From Flavobacteriales bacterium (GTDB lineage: Bacteria; Bacteroidota; Bacteroidia; Flavobacteriales_F; PHOS-HE28), in NCBI GenBank assembly GCA_019912395.1, contig JAIOIH010000087.1:185833-249832 (forward strand): a stretch of DNA of 64,000 bases, written 5' to 3'. Position numbers and translations under genes: made by a program. The notes beneath the pieces were generated by a model. That model was not told the DNA's origin. It worked only from the letters and a program-made list of their open reading frames with translations, and did no database searches. Shown one piece after another: positions 41,378 to 49,919 of the stretch (the stretch's first letter is position 1; each line of letters opens with the position of its first letter).

Positions 41378-41899
41378 ATGGAACAAGCTATGCAGCGGGT
41401 TTTCCCCAACGTCATGAAGCGCAGAGCACAAGTGCTCGCGCTCCTCGCGCTCACCACCTTGCTCATCACCTCCTGTCGTCTCACGGACCACAGCGAGAAT
41501 GAACCGGGGGCGATCACCCCGAATGATCTGCAGATCCCTACCTCCGGCTTCAAGGAGACGGATCTTTCACGGATGCCGGTGATCGAGTTCGATAGTACCG
41601 GCATGAACATGGGCCGCATCCCCGAGGGCATGCAGGTGCAAAAGGTCTATGGGTTCGTGAACAGCGGAAAGACCGACCTCGTCATCACCGACGTGCGCGG
41701 CTCCTGCGGATGTACCGTGGCCAAGAACTGGCCGCGCATGCCGGTCGCCCCCGGTGAGCGAAGTGCCATCAGCGTGACCTTCAGCAGCGAGGGCAGGCCC
41801 GGCATGCAGCACAAGACCATCACCGTGGTGGCCAATACCACACCCCCCACCACCGTCCTCACGCTAACCGGGGAAGTGGTGCCCCCCGAGATCAACTGA
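41378..41899 (+). CDS. DUF1573 lipoprotein
   Basis: A 173-residue exported protein with a lipobox in LLALTTLLITSC and a DUF1573 beta-sandwich domain: VIEFDSTGMNMGRIPEGMQVQKVYGFVNSGKTDLVITDVRGSCGCTVAKNWPRMPVAPGERSAISVTF. The Cys-Gly-Cys in GSCGCT is a family hallmark. It has an Ig/ASPM-like fold and unknown function, often genetically next to nusB and yajC. The ATG at 41378, 4 bp after nusB, is used. The ATG at 41414 (MKRRAQ) gives a more typical signal peptide and may be the true start. Confidence 0.88.
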   Translation: MEQAMQRVFPNVMKRRAQVLALLALTTLLITSCRLTDHSENEPGAITPNDLQIPTSGFKETDLSRMPVIEFDSTGMNMGRIPEGMQVQKVYGFVNSGKTDLVITDVRGSCGCTVAKNWPRMPVAPGERSAISVTFSSEGRPGMQHKTITVVANTTPPTTVLTLTGEVVPPEIN

Positions 41900-41950
41900 C
41901 ACAGTAAACCAATTCCGCTGGTAGCGGAGAAAATTCCACAGGATCCAACA

Positions 41951-42280
41951 ATGAACAACCTTTCCATTCTCCTTCAGGTCGACGGTCAAGGCTCCGGCAT
42001 GTCCACCATCATCATGATGGTCCTGCTGTTCGTGGTCTTCTATTTTTTCATGATCCGGCCCCAGCAAAAGAAGGCCAAGGATGCCCGCAAGTTCCGCGAG
42101 AACCTGCAGAAGGGCGCCAAGGTGGTCACCATCGGCGGCATCCACGGCAAAGTGGTGGAAGTGAACGAGAAGACCGTGCTGATGGAGGTTTCCGACGGCG
42201 TGAAGATGCGCTTCGAGAAGAGCGCGGTGGCCATGGACAATTCCATGCAGCTCACCGAGGAGACGGCCAAGAGCGCATGA
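41951..42280 (+). CDS. yajC: Preprotein translocase subunit YajC
   Basis: A 109-residue membrane protein associated with SecDF. One helix ([18 protein letters not shown], about 18-35) is followed by the signature [60 protein letters not shown]. It stimulates protein export and docks AcrB-like pumps in some species. It is in the nusB-DUF1573-yajC-coaE row, 51 bp after the DUF1573 gene. Confidence 0.96.
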   Translation: MNNLSILLQVDGQGSGMSTIIMMVLLFVVFYFFMIRPQQKKAKDARKFRENLQKGAKVVTIGGIHGKVVEVNEKTVLMEVSDGVKMRFEKSAVAMDNSMQLTEETAKSA

Positions 42281-42299
42281 TCCGCTCCCGCTGATCACC

Positions 42300-42890
42300 A
42301 TGTTGAAGGTCGGCATCACCGGTGGCATCGGCAGCGGGAAGAGCACGGTGTGCCGCATGTTCGGCGTGCTGGGCATTCCGGTGTTCAGTTCCGATGATGA
42401 GGGCAAGCGCCTCCTTGCGGATGATCCGGATGTGCGCAGCGCCCTGATCCGGGTGTTCGGTGAAACGGTCTTTGTGGATGGTGTGCTCGACCGAAGGGCC
42501 TTGGGCGCGTTGGTGTTCAATGATCGCGAAGCATTGGACCGATTGAACGCGATCGTGCATCCCGCCGTGCGCAGGGCATTCGCCCATTGGGCCGAGCAGC
42601 AGGATGCGCCCTACGTGATCAACGAGGCGGCCATCCTCGTGGAGACCGGAGCCAACAAGCAGCTCGACCATTTGGTCGTGGTGGCCGCACCCGAACAGCA
42701 ACGCATCGCCTGGGTGATGCGACGCGATGGTGTAACGGAGGAGCAGGTGCGGGCACGCATGCGCAATCAAACCGACGACGCGGCACGGAGAGCGGTGGCG
42801 GATTCCGTCGTTGTGAACGACGGGAAAGCCATGGTGATCCCGCAGGTACTGGCCGTACATCAACTATTGCTCCGCAAGGCAAGGTCTTGA
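42300..42890 (+). CDS. coaE: Dephospho-CoA kinase
   Basis: Phosphorylates the 3'-hydroxyl of dephospho-CoA, the last step of coenzyme A synthesis. The 196 residues carry the P-loop GITGGIGSGKSTVC (5-18), the substrate block FSSDDEGKRLL (Asp-Asp near the phosphate), a DxxR-like part VLDRRALGALVF, HPAVRRAF, and the lid VMRRDGVTEEQVRARMRNQ with SVVVNDG near the C-terminus. All motifs are intact. It overlaps the next small gene by one base (TGATG). Confidence 0.95.
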   Translation: MLKVGITGGIGSGKSTVCRMFGVLGIPVFSSDDEGKRLLADDPDVRSALIRVFGETVFVDGVLDRRALGALVFNDREALDRLNAIVHPAVRRAFAHWAEQQDAPYVINEAAILVETGANKQLDHLVVVAAPEQQRIAWVMRRDGVTEEQVRARMRNQTDDAARRAVADSVVVNDGKAMVIPQVLAVHQLLLRKARS

Positions 42891-43162
42891 TGGAACAGCG
42901 CTCACTTCCATTGAGCCTGGTGACGCTCGTCTTCGGCGCATTGAGCATACCCCTGGCCTTTGCACGTCAACTCTGCGTGCCGGCATTGATCATGGGTGTG
43001 CTGGCGATGATCTTTCACCTTTTGGGCCGCAGGATGCAACGCCGCAAGAAGTACACGGCCGGCAGCATCAACCGCTCCAAGTGGGGATTCCGGCTGGCCC
43101 TGCTGGGCAGCTTGTCCGCCTTAGCCATGTGGGTGCTTTGGGCTACGGGGGTATTGTTGTAG
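42890..43162 (+). CDS. Small membrane protein, unknown function
   Basis: A 90-residue protein with two or three membrane segments (LSLVTLVFGALSIPLAFARQLCVPALIMGVLAMIFHLLG and WGFRLALLGSLSALAMWVLWATG) separated by a basic loop RRMQRRKKYTAG. The arrangement resembles DUF4190-type small proteins. The ATG overlaps the coaE stop by one base (TGATG), so translation is coupled. It ends the transcript before a strong terminator. Confidence 0.72.
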   Translation: MEQRSLPLSLVTLVFGALSIPLAFARQLCVPALIMGVLAMIFHLLGRRMQRRKKYTAGSINRSKWGFRLALLGSLSALAMWVLWATGVLL

Positions 43163-43192
43163 ATCGAACGCGTGGTGCAATTGCATGCCAGT

Positions 43193-43221
43193 AAAAAGCC
43201 CCGGATCCCCCGGGGCTTTTT
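43193..43221. terminator. Bidirectional rho-independent terminator between coaE row and dnaA
   Basis: AAAAAGCCCCGG (43193-43204) pairs perfectly with CCGGGGCTTTTT (43210-43221) over a 5-nt loop. The A and T runs make it work on both strands, ending the coaE transcript and the convergent dnaA transcript. Confidence 0.93.
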
Positions 43222-43241
43222 CAATGCGTTCAATACTGCGC

Positions 43242-44672
43242 TCAGTGGATGCTCAACTTCTTCTCCAAGTCCTCCAAGTAACCGCGGAACTGCTTGTCCG
43301 TCTCCTGCAGGTTGTTCACGGTGCGGCAAGCGTGGAGCACGGTGGCGTGGTCCTTCCCGCCGCAGTGCGCACCGATGTTGGCGAGTGAGCTCTTGGTCAT
43401 CTTCTTGGCGAAGTACATCGCGATCTGGCGCGCTTGCACCACTTCGCGCTTCCGGGTCTTGCTCTTCAGCAGTTCGATCGGCAGGTCGAAGTAGTCGCAC
43501 ACCACTTTTTGGATGTAATCGATCGACACCTCGCGCGCCGTGTTCTTCACGAACTTGTCGATCATCTGCTTGGCGAGCTCCAGGTTCACCGCCTTCTTGT
43601 TGAGGGAGCTCTGCGCGATGAGGCTGATCATGGCACCTTCCAGTTCGCGGATGTTCGTGGTGATGCTGTAGGCCAAATACTCCACCACGTCCTTGGGCAG
43701 GTCGATGCCCTCGGCGTACATCTTCTTCTGCAGGATGGCGATGCGCGTTTCCAGTCCCGGTGTCTGCAGGTCGGCGCTGAGGCCCCACTTGAAACGGGAC
43801 AGCAGGCGTTGCTCCATACCGCTCATTTCCACCGGGGCCTTGTCGCTGGAGATCACCAGTTGCTTGCCGCTCTGGTGCAGATGATTGAAGATGTGGAAGA
43901 AGACATCCTGTGTCTTCTCCTTGCCCGCAAGGAACTGCACATCGTCAATGATCAGCACGTCCATCATTTGATAGAACTGCTGGAAGTCGCCCATGGTGTT
44001 GTTCTTCACCGCTTCGATGAACTGCTGGGTGAACTTCTCGGCGGGCACATAGAGGATCGTCTTCTCCGGATGGTTGCGCTTGATCTCGATACCGATGGCG
44101 TGGGTGAGGTGTGTCTTACCAAGACCCACGCCGCCGTAGATCAACAGCGGGTTGAAGGCGGTGCCTCCGGGCTTTTGCGCCACGGCAAACCCGGCGCTGC
44201 GGGCCAGGCGGTTGCAGTCTCCCTCGATGAAGTTCTCGAAAGAGTAGTTGGCGTTCAGGTGGCTTTCGATCTTGATCTTGCGAAGGCCGGGAATGATGAA
44301 CGGGTTCTTGATCGGGCTGTTCGCCACATCGATGGGGAGGCTCACCGCAGGGTTCTTCACCTCGCGGGCATTGCTGGTGGGCACACGCACGGTGTAGGGG
44401 TTGGAGCTCTTGTAGTTGTTCTCCATAATGATGGAGTACTCCAAGCGGCCCTCGGTGCCTATCTCCTTGCGGATGATCTTTTTCAACAAGCCGATGTAGT
44501 GCTCTTCGAGCCACTCATAAAAGAACTGTGAGGGTACCTGGATGGTCAGAACGCTATCGGCGATCTTCACGGACCTGATCGGTTCGAACCAGGTCTTGAA
44601 ACTTTGTTGGCTGACGTTGTCCTTGATCACATCGAGGCACCGTTCCCAGATCTTCTCATGGTCTTTCTTCAT
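43242..44672 (-). CDS. dnaA: Chromosomal replication initiator DnaA
   Basis: The AAA+ protein that opens the replication origin. The 476 residues contain domain I (KIWERCLDVIKDNVSQQSFKTWFEPI), a linker, the ATPase with Walker A YGGVGLGKTH (179-188), Walker B VLIIDDVQFL (239-248), sensor I ISSDKAP and the Arg-containing LLSRFKWGL. Domain IV ends with the DNA-binding helix-turn-helix and signature GGKDHATVLHACRTV. All parts seem complete. It is divergent from a thioesterase gene with a 410-bp gap. I see no DnaA boxes nearby. Confidence 0.98.
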   Translation of the reverse strand: MKKDHEKIWERCLDVIKDNVSQQSFKTWFEPIRSVKIADSVLTIQVPSQFFYEWLEEHYIGLLKKIIRKEIGTEGRLEYSIIMENNYKSSNPYTVRVPTSNAREVKNPAVSLPIDVANSPIKNPFIIPGLRKIKIESHLNANYSFENFIEGDCNRLARSAGFAVAQKPGGTAFNPLLIYGGVGLGKTHLTHAIGIEIKRNHPEKTILYVPAEKFTQQFIEAVKNNTMGDFQQFYQMMDVLIIDDVQFLAGKEKTQDVFFHIFNHLHQSGKQLVISSDKAPVEMSGMEQRLLSRFKWGLSADLQTPGLETRIAILQKKMYAEGIDLPKDVVEYLAYSITTNIRELEGAMISLIAQSSLNKKAVNLELAKQMIDKFVKNTAREVSIDYIQKVVCDYFDLPIELLKSKTRKREVVQARQIAMYFAKKMTKSSLANIGAHCGGKDHATVLHACRTVNNLQETDKQFRGYLEDLEKKLSIH

Positions 44673-45082
44673 TTCAGGGGACGGTGGATTGGATCAGGTG
44701 GGAGGGGATCTTGCTGCATCGTATGACGCTGAGGATGTCTGGTGAAGGGTGGCAAATATGAGCAGTGGGAAGTGAAAAAAAAAGTCCTTCGGGACTTGCG
44801 CCGATCGAAATAATTGCGATGGGTGCCCGGATTGTGCCTGTGTGCGCATCCCGCGCCCAGTAAGGGTTTCCGAAGGTCGGTGTAATTTGGGCGGCACGCC
44901 GTAACGCACGCCTGCCTAGGCCGAATGCCGAATGTTCAACGCCTTTTTTTCTCCCCCGGAAAAGGCTCCTTTCGGAAGGCGTTGATCGGTACATTTTTTC
45001 GGGGGGCATGGCGGTGAAGTTAGTGCTTGCGAACGATGATGTCGAGACATTTGATAAAACCGCCCATCGCTATATTCCCCCC
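44673..45082. other. 410-bp divergent region between dnaA and a thioesterase gene
   Basis: Contains A- and T-runs (AAAAAAAAA near 44776, TTTTTTT near 44944, and TTTTTT near 44994) but no TTATNCACA DnaA box and no ordered AT-rich unwinding element, so I do not call an origin. AAGTCCTTCGGGACTT (44790-44805) is a hairpin with a perfect 6-bp stem AAGTCC/GGACTT, next to the A-run, and would act as a terminator or leader structure on the dnaA strand. No gene is evident. Confidence 0.5.
45050..45078 (+). promoter_or_regulatory. Candidate promoter of the YbgC-like thioesterase gene
   Basis: TTTG (45050-45053), a 17-bp spacer and TATATTCC (45071-45078), which matches TAnnTT of the -7 consensus, ending 4 bases before the ATG at 45083. 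This implies little or no leader. Confidence 0.45.
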
Positions 45083-45493
45083 ATGTACAGCCACCAGACC
45101 ACCTTGCGCGTACGCTATGCCGAAACCGACAGGATGGGTTATGTCTACTACGGAACATACGCCCAGTACTTCGAGGTGGGCCGCGTGGAAGCCTTGCGCA
45201 GCCTGGGAATGTCCTACCGCAGGATGGAGGAGGAGGGGCTGATGTTGCCCGTGCATGATCTGTCCGTGCGCTTTCACAAGCCCGCTTTCTATGATGACCT
45301 GCTCACCGTCCGCACTACCATCGGGACCATGCCATCGGTGCGCATCCGGTTCGATTATGAGGTGCGGAACGAGGAGGGGGTGCTGCTCACGGAGGCCGCC
45401 ACCACATTGGTCTTCATCGATAGGGCCACCAACAGGCCGTGCCGCGCACCGGCAGAACTACTGGAGAAGCTCGCTCCGTATTTTGAAACTTGA
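45083..45493 (+). CDS. Acyl-CoA thioesterase (YbgC/FadM-like)
   Basis: A 136-residue single hotdog-domain thioesterase. LRVRYAETDRMGYVYYGTYAQYFEVGRVEALRSLGMSY (8-45) is the YbgC/4HBT signature with catalytic Asp of ETDRMG and Tyr in the helix. The core ends with EAATTLVFIDRATNRPCRAP. Known YbgC hydrolyses short- or medium-chain acyl-CoA; here the substrate is unknown. It differs clearly from the thioesterase at 5304. The start ATG at 45083 follows a promoter-like TATATTCC by 4 bases. Confidence 0.92.
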   Translation: MYSHQTTLRVRYAETDRMGYVYYGTYAQYFEVGRVEALRSLGMSYRRMEEEGLMLPVHDLSVRFHKPAFYDDLLTVRTTIGTMPSVRIRFDYEVRNEEGVLLTEAATTLVFIDRATNRPCRAPAELLEKLAPYFET

Positions 45494-45523
45494 AACTCGA
45501 GGGCTGAAGGCTGAAAAGGAGCA
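45484..45523. repeat. Degenerate GAAACTT / GCTGAAG direct repeats
   Basis: TGAAACTTGAAACT at 45484-45497 is followed by GGGCTGAAGGCTGAAAAGGAG, another short-unit direct repeat immediately after (and partly within) the thioesterase stop codon. It has no inverted partner in the next 60 bases. It resembles the other heptamer-type repeats of the window. Confidence 0.6.
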
Positions 45524-45579
45524 ACGGAGTTGCGATTATCCCGGATGCCAGTGAATCAGCAATTGCTCTGATCAATAGA

Positions 45580-46185
45580 TCAGGAATCACTCAGGTTCAC
45601 CTCTAAGCCTCGCCGTTCCCACAGCTCCATCAGCCCGTCCACCGCGCTCTGCGGCACGGCCAGGCGCAGCAGGCAATGTTCCGTGTACTCGGCCTGCACC
45701 ACCTCGCCTTCTTGTTGCAATACATCGCGTTTCACGGTTTCCACTTCGGCGTAGGAGCAGCGCACCGTCAGGCTGGCGAGCACCGCGCGTTCAACGATGA
45801 TGCCGTTGGCAAGCGCCGCCTTTGCCGCATCGGCAAAGGCATGTGAGAGACCGGCCTTGCCCAGCAAGGTTCCGCCGAAGTAGCGCACAACAACGATGGC
45901 CGCATAAGTGAGCCCGGCACCTTGGAGCTGTCTCAGGATCGGCTTGCCCGCGCTACCCGAGGGTTCCCCTGCATCGAAGGAGCGATATTGCGCGCCTGCG
46001 TTCCCCAGCACCCAGGCATGGCAGATGTGCCGCGCCGCATGGTGCTTGCGGGCGATCTCGGCCTGCTTCTCCCTGAAGTCCTCCTCGTCGCGGATCGGGA
46101 AGGCGTATGTCAGGAACCTGCTCGCCTTTTCGCGGACCTCGCCGAAGCTCTCGCCGGCCAGTGTCAAGTAGCGCGCCCTGCTCAT
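45580..46185 (-). CDS. YigZ/IMPACT family protein
   Basis: A 201-residue protein of the IMPACT/YigZ family. The N-terminal domain has EKASRFLTYAFPIRDEEDFREKQAEIARKHHAARHICHAWVLG, the central GEPSGSAGKPILRQLQGAGLTYAAIVVVRYFGGTLLGKAGLSHAFADAA (DGEP and RYFGG motifs), and a C-terminal EF-G IV-like domain (VRCSYAEVETVKRDVLQQ). Its role is unclear; links to translation and proteolysis (PEPD) are suggested. The start overlaps the EamA gene stop by 4 bp. Confidence 0.93.
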   Translation of the reverse strand: MSRARYLTLAGESFGEVREKASRFLTYAFPIRDEEDFREKQAEIARKHHAARHICHAWVLGNAGAQYRSFDAGEPSGSAGKPILRQLQGAGLTYAAIVVVRYFGGTLLGKAGLSHAFADAAKAALANGIIVERAVLASLTVRCSYAEVETVKRDVLQQEGEVVQAEYTEHCLLRLAVPQSAVDGLMELWERRGLEVNLSDS

Positions 46186-47033
46186 CCCACTGCTGAAAGT
46201 ATCAGTACCAGGGAGGCAATGGAGCATGTGAGGCCGATCCATTGCACCGGACGCAAGCGTTCCTTGAACAGCACCATCGCCGTGGCCGTTCCGATGAGGA
46301 TCACGCCTACGTTCAGCAGGGAGAACACGGTGCTGGCGGGAAGGCCGCTCTTGGACAAGGCCAGCACCAGAAAATAGATGGAGCCATAGTTTGCGCAACC
46401 CAACAAACCGCCACCGATCCACGTGCCGGGCTTGCGAAGGGCGGCGCGATCGGCACGGAAGGCGAGCCAGCACAGGCCGAACAGTGCGGCAAAGCCGAAG
46501 ATCAGCGTGGGGAATACGGCTTCGGTGATCGGTGTGACGCGCGTTCGCTGCGCCGCGTTCAACAGCACATCGCTGATGGTGCTCGCCACGAAGATCACCG
46601 GAAGCAACCACCAGCCTTTTGCGCCGCTGCGGCTGCTGCCCCAACTGCTGAAGGTGACGCCCAGCACGGCAAGCGCGATCCCGCCCCAGGCCATGGCGGA
46701 AAGTTGTTCGCGGAAGATGAGCACGGTGATCAGCACGGTGAGGGCCAAGCTCATTTTGCTGGCCACGGTGGAGGGAGAGATGCCCACGCGTTGCGAGGCC
46801 AGGCCGATCAGCCAAAAGAGAAGGATGAACAAGCCACCCTGCAGTGCCGAGGGCAGCCATAGCACGCTGATATCGCCCACTGCCCATGGCCGGGAATAGG
46901 CCAGGCCGAAGAGGAATGCGGTGAGGTAGTTCACCACGATCGCGGGCAGCAAGGCGACCTGCAATTTTTCAAAGCCTTTGAAAAAAAGGAAGAGCGCAGC
47001 GCCGAACAACGCCGAAAGGATCACCAACGCCAT
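46182..47033 (-). CDS. EamA/DMT family transporter
   Basis: A 283-residue protein with about ten membrane helices in two homologous EamA halves, starting MALVILSALFGAALFLFFKGFEKLQV and including SALQGGLFILLFWLIGLASQRVGISPSTVASKMS in the first half and LGCANYGSIYFLVLALSKSGLPASTVFSLLNVGVILIGTATAMVLFKERL in the second. It carries the conserved helix ending with E-x-L near each half (FREQLS, FKERLR). Substrate unknown; metabolite export is common in the family. It overlaps ribD by 13 bp and yigZ by 4 bp. Confidence 0.9.
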   Translation of the reverse strand: MALVILSALFGAALFLFFKGFEKLQVALLPAIVVNYLTAFLFGLAYSRPWAVGDISVLWLPSALQGGLFILLFWLIGLASQRVGISPSTVASKMSLALTVLITVLIFREQLSAMAWGGIALAVLGVTFSSWGSSRSGAKGWWLLPVIFVASTISDVLLNAAQRTRVTPITEAVFPTLIFGFAALFGLCWLAFRADRAALRKPGTWIGGGLLGCANYGSIYFLVLALSKSGLPASTVFSLLNVGVILIGTATAMVLFKERLRPVQWIGLTCSIASLVLILSAVG

Positions 47034-48079
47034 GCGGGGTCGGGTGTGCTGGAGCGGGTATGGAGATGGATCCGATCACTACCGGAAGTGAACGAACGTT
47101 GGGGAAGCATGCCCATGCGTGGAGCTCGCGTACCCTGCAGCATGAGCACCTCGCCCACGATCTCCCGTGCTTCGTCCCAAAGACCGCTGCGAATGAAATG
47201 TCCCAGCAGTTCTCCACCGCCTTCCACCAGGATCGAGCGCAGTTGGCGACGTTGCAGTTCGGCCAGCACCGCCGGCAGGGGATCACGGTCCGGCTCAAGT
47301 ACGCATTGCTCAATGCCCACATCATCGCGCAGGCTTCGGGAGAAGAGCAGGGTGGGAGCGTTGCCATCGAAGATGCGGGAGGATGCGGGAGCAATGCATG
47401 TCCGGTCCAGCACCACACGCAAGGGGGATCGCCCGGCGACATGGCGCACATCAAGGCGCGGATCATCGTTCAGCACCGTGCGGCTGCCCACCATGATCGC
47501 TTGTTCCTCACTGCGCCAGCGATGCACCAGCACGTCCGAGGCAAACGAGGAGATGCGCTGAACCCCGCGTTCCCTGCGGGGATGCTGATCGAGAAAGCCG
47601 TCCGAGGACCGCGCCCATTTCAGGATGATGTAGGGGCGCTGTTGCTCCACCGAGGTGATGAAGCGCCGGTTCTGCCAACGGCAATGGTCGCGGAGCACAT
47701 CGGCGATCACGGCGATGCCGGCGTCACGGAGCCGCCGGATGCCGTTGCCGGCCACCCGTGGATCGGGATCGGAACAGCCCACCACCACCGTGCGGACGCC
47801 CCGGGCGATCAGCATGTCGGCGCAGGGAGGTGTGAGACCGGTGTGGGAACATGGCTCCAGTGAAACGTACAGCACGGCATCCGCCGGTATCGCTGCATCG
47901 CCGAAGGCGTTCAGGCATTCCACTTCGGCATGAGGTCCGCCGTGCGCGTGATGCCAACCTTCGGCCAGAATGCGGTCTCCCCGCACAAGGACCGCGCCCA
48001 CCATGGGGTTTGGCGCTGCATGGCCCGCGCCGTGGGCAGCCAATTGCAAACAGCGTTGCATCCAGGGTGCATGCTCCAT
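47021..48079 (-). CDS. ribD: Bifunctional riboflavin biosynthesis deaminase/reductase RibD
   Basis: Performs the deamination and reduction steps after GTP cyclohydrolase II. The 352 residues contain the zinc deaminase HAE block GGPHAEVECL (His50, Glu52) with Cys77 in LEPCSHTGLTPPC and Cys86. The C-terminal reductase begins after about residue 145 (RPYIILKWARSSDGF) and carries SRTVLNDDPRLDVR and SILVEGGGELLGHFI. It overlaps the EamA gene by 13 bp. No FMN riboswitch was recognised upstream. The GATCTTCG-CACC-ATG sequence before the start is only a weak -7 candidate. Confidence 0.96.
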   Translation of the reverse strand: MEHAPWMQRCLQLAAHGAGHAAPNPMVGAVLVRGDRILAEGWHHAHGGPHAEVECLNAFGDAAIPADAVLYVSLEPCSHTGLTPPCADMLIARGVRTVVVGCSDPDPRVAGNGIRRLRDAGIAVIADVLRDHCRWQNRRFITSVEQQRPYIILKWARSSDGFLDQHPRRERGVQRISSFASDVLVHRWRSEEQAIMVGSRTVLNDDPRLDVRHVAGRSPLRVVLDRTCIAPASSRIFDGNAPTLLFSRSLRDDVGIEQCVLEPDRDPLPAVLAELQRRQLRSILVEGGGELLGHFIRSGLWDEAREIVGEVLMLQGTRAPRMGMLPQRSFTSGSDRIHLHTRSSTPDPAWRW

Positions 48080-48268
48080 GGTGCGAAGATCGTGGAACGC
48101 GGCAAGTCACCGGCGGAAGTTCCTCGGAAAGGATCGATCGGAACTGAATAGGGGCCACCGTTCCCGGCCAGGGCCGGTGGAGGCTCCATCACCGGTCCTC
48201 ATCAATGCCCGTGGTTCACTGGAGGCCGATCGGGTGATCGAACGGTCCGGGATTATTCGCCGAAGGGA

Positions 48269-48721
48269 CTATTCGATCTCTCCGTCGCTTGGGAAAGGTG
48301 CCGGGCGTACTACCTCAGGTCGCGGCTCGGGGCGTTGATTCTTGGCCGCTACCGTAAGGGTGGCGTGCGGCACCAAACGCAGACGCTCCTTGGGGATCAA
48401 TTCACCCGTGGCGCGGCACACGCCATAGTCACCGGTGCGTATGCGGCCCAGCGCGGCCTTGAGCTGGCCGATGAACTTCTCCAGCCGCACCACGGAGCGG
48501 GTAAGGTCTTCGCGTTCCATCACCGCAGTGCCGTCCTCCAGGCCGGAATGGCTCGAGTAGGTGTCGTCGGTGGTGTTGGAGGAGAGGCGCATCAGGGAAT
48601 CCTTGTCCAGGTGCAGCGTCTCTTCTGCCTTGGCCAGCTTGGCCTGGATCAAGGTCTCAAATTCCTGGAGTTCCTCAGCTGTGTACCGCGCTTGGCTGGC
48701 GGAAGTGGGTGTAGGTTGCAT
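48269..48721 (-). CDS. TraR/DksA family protein with degenerate zinc finger
   Basis: A 150-residue DksA-like protein. The coiled-coil part (YTAEELQEFETLIQAKLAKAEETLHL) is followed by LEDGTAVMEREDLTRSVVRLEKFIGQLKAALGRIRTGDYGVCRATGELIPKERLRLVPHATLTV. The DksA C-terminal globular motif is present, but only one of the four usual zinc cysteines (YGVC) remains, common in the Bacteroidota group. It probably binds RNA polymerase. A TAATTTCG-like sequence upstream on its strand, near 48920, may be a promoter. The acidic/proline C-terminal tail is unstructured. Confidence 0.9.
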   Translation of the reverse strand: MQPTPTSASQARYTAEELQEFETLIQAKLAKAEETLHLDKDSLMRLSSNTTDDTYSSHSGLEDGTAVMEREDLTRSVVRLEKFIGQLKAALGRIRTGDYGVCRATGELIPKERLRLVPHATLTVAAKNQRPEPRPEVVRPAPFPSDGEIE

Positions 48722-49019
48722 GGGTGTTGGGAGTGAACGTTCAATGAGGAAGTGACGGTAGCCTTCCATTCGTGTGGCAGCGTACGCGCCGCGGCAGTCA
48801 CACGGAACGGGGCTTGAAACGTATTGACGGGCTGTGGACGGATCGGTATTGTACTTGCGGAAGGGGCAACCGCGCATGGCGAGCGCGGGGGAGCAAAATG
48901 AGAATTATGAAGCGGCGAAATTACCACTTTGTTTTACGGATCCTTCATGCCCTTCCTGTTGACCGGCACGGCATGGTATCCTGGTCGGGAGCTGCGCGGG
49001 ACCGCGCACTTCGTGCGGG
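48722..49019. other. 298-bp intergenic region between DksA-like and parB genes
   Basis: No gene seen. On the minus strand the sequence near 48920 reads TAATTTCG, one base from TAnnTTTG, a candidate promoter for the DksA-like gene. At 49000-49018 an imperfect hairpin CCGCGCAC-tt-cGTGCGGG lies just after the parB stop and may end the parAB transcript. I see nothing else. Confidence 0.45.
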
Positions 49020-49919
49020 TCAACGGCTCTCCAGCAGCTGTTTGATCCGCTCCAGGTCGGCATCGTTGCGGAAGGTGATCTCGATCCGGCCCTTGCCCGC
49101 ATCCGCCTGCTTTACCGCTACACGCGCACCGAACATGTGGCTGAGTTCCTTGCTGAGTTCCTTGTGGCGTGTGGCGCTGAGCTTCCTGCCGGTCGCGGTT
49201 CCTGGGGCGGCGCTGTGTTTTTCCTTGCGCGTCAGATCCTCCACTTGGCGCACTGATAACTGGCTTTCCACCACACGGCGGTACAGCTCGGCCTGCTTCG
49301 CCGGGTCGCCGATGGTGATCAAGGCCCGTGCATGGCCCATCCCGATCTGGCCTTGGCGAAGCCCCAGTTGGATCTCGGGAGGAAGCTTCAACAAACGGAG
49401 GTAGTTCGCCACGGTCGCGCGGTCCTTGCCAACCTTCTCGCTCAATGCTTCCTGCGTCAGGTTCACTTCATCGAGCAGACGCTGAAAGCTGATGGCCACC
49501 TCGATGGCGTCCAGTTCCTCCCGCTGGATGTTCTCCACCAGCGCCATCTCCAGCATGCTTTCGTCATTGGCGATGCGGATGTACGCGGGGATCTCCGCAA
49601 GTCCCGCCACTTGGGATGCACGGAACCGACGTTCACCGCTGATCAGCTGGTAGCGGTCGTAGCCCAGTTTGCGCACGGTGACCGGCTGGATGATGCCCAG
49701 TTCCTTGATGCTCTGCGCCAGTTCGAGGATCGCTTCCGGTGCGAACGTCGTCCGGGGTTGGAACGGATTGGGCTCTATCTGCGCGATCGCGATGTTCGCC
49801 GTGTTGCCCGCTACGCGTTGGCTGGTGGTTTCCGGTGCGGTGCGGTGGGCCGTGATATCGGTTCCGGGGTCTTCCAACAAGGCGCTCAATCCGCGCCCCA
49901 GGCCTCGTTTTTTCGTCAT
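49020..49919 (-). CDS. parB: Chromosome partitioning protein ParB
   Basis: CTP-dependent DNA clamp that loads at parS and works with ParA to segregate origins. The 299 residues include KRGLGRGLSALLED at the N-terminus, the CTP-binding N-domain NPFQPRTTFAPEAILELAQSIKELGIIQPVTVRKL, GERRFRASQVAGL and ENIQREELDAIEVAISFQRL, and the helix-turn-helix LTQEALSEKVGKDRATVANYLRLLKLP. Length and order are canonical. The start overlaps the parA stop by 4 bp (ATGA). I found no clear parS palindrome in the window. Confidence 0.97.
   Translation of the reverse strand: MTKKRGLGRGLSALLEDPGTDITAHRTAPETTSQRVAGNTANIAIAQIEPNPFQPRTTFAPEAILELAQSIKELGIIQPVTVRKLGYDRYQLISGERRFRASQVAGLAEIPAYIRIANDESMLEMALVENIQREELDAIEVAISFQRLLDEVNLTQEALSEKVGKDRATVANYLRLLKLPPEIQLGLRQGQIGMGHARALITIGDPAKQAELYRRVVESQLSVRQVEDLTRKEKHSAAPGTATGRKLSATRHKELSKELSHMFGARVAVKQADAGKGRIEITFRNDADLERIKQLLESR

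Noticed and set aside
44673..45082. Replication origin upstream of dnaA
   Set aside because: No DnaA boxes and no ordered AT-rich repeats; only scattered homopolymer runs.
48080..48268. FMN riboswitch before ribD
   Set aside because: The upstream sequence lacks the conserved RFN helices and loop motifs that I would expect.
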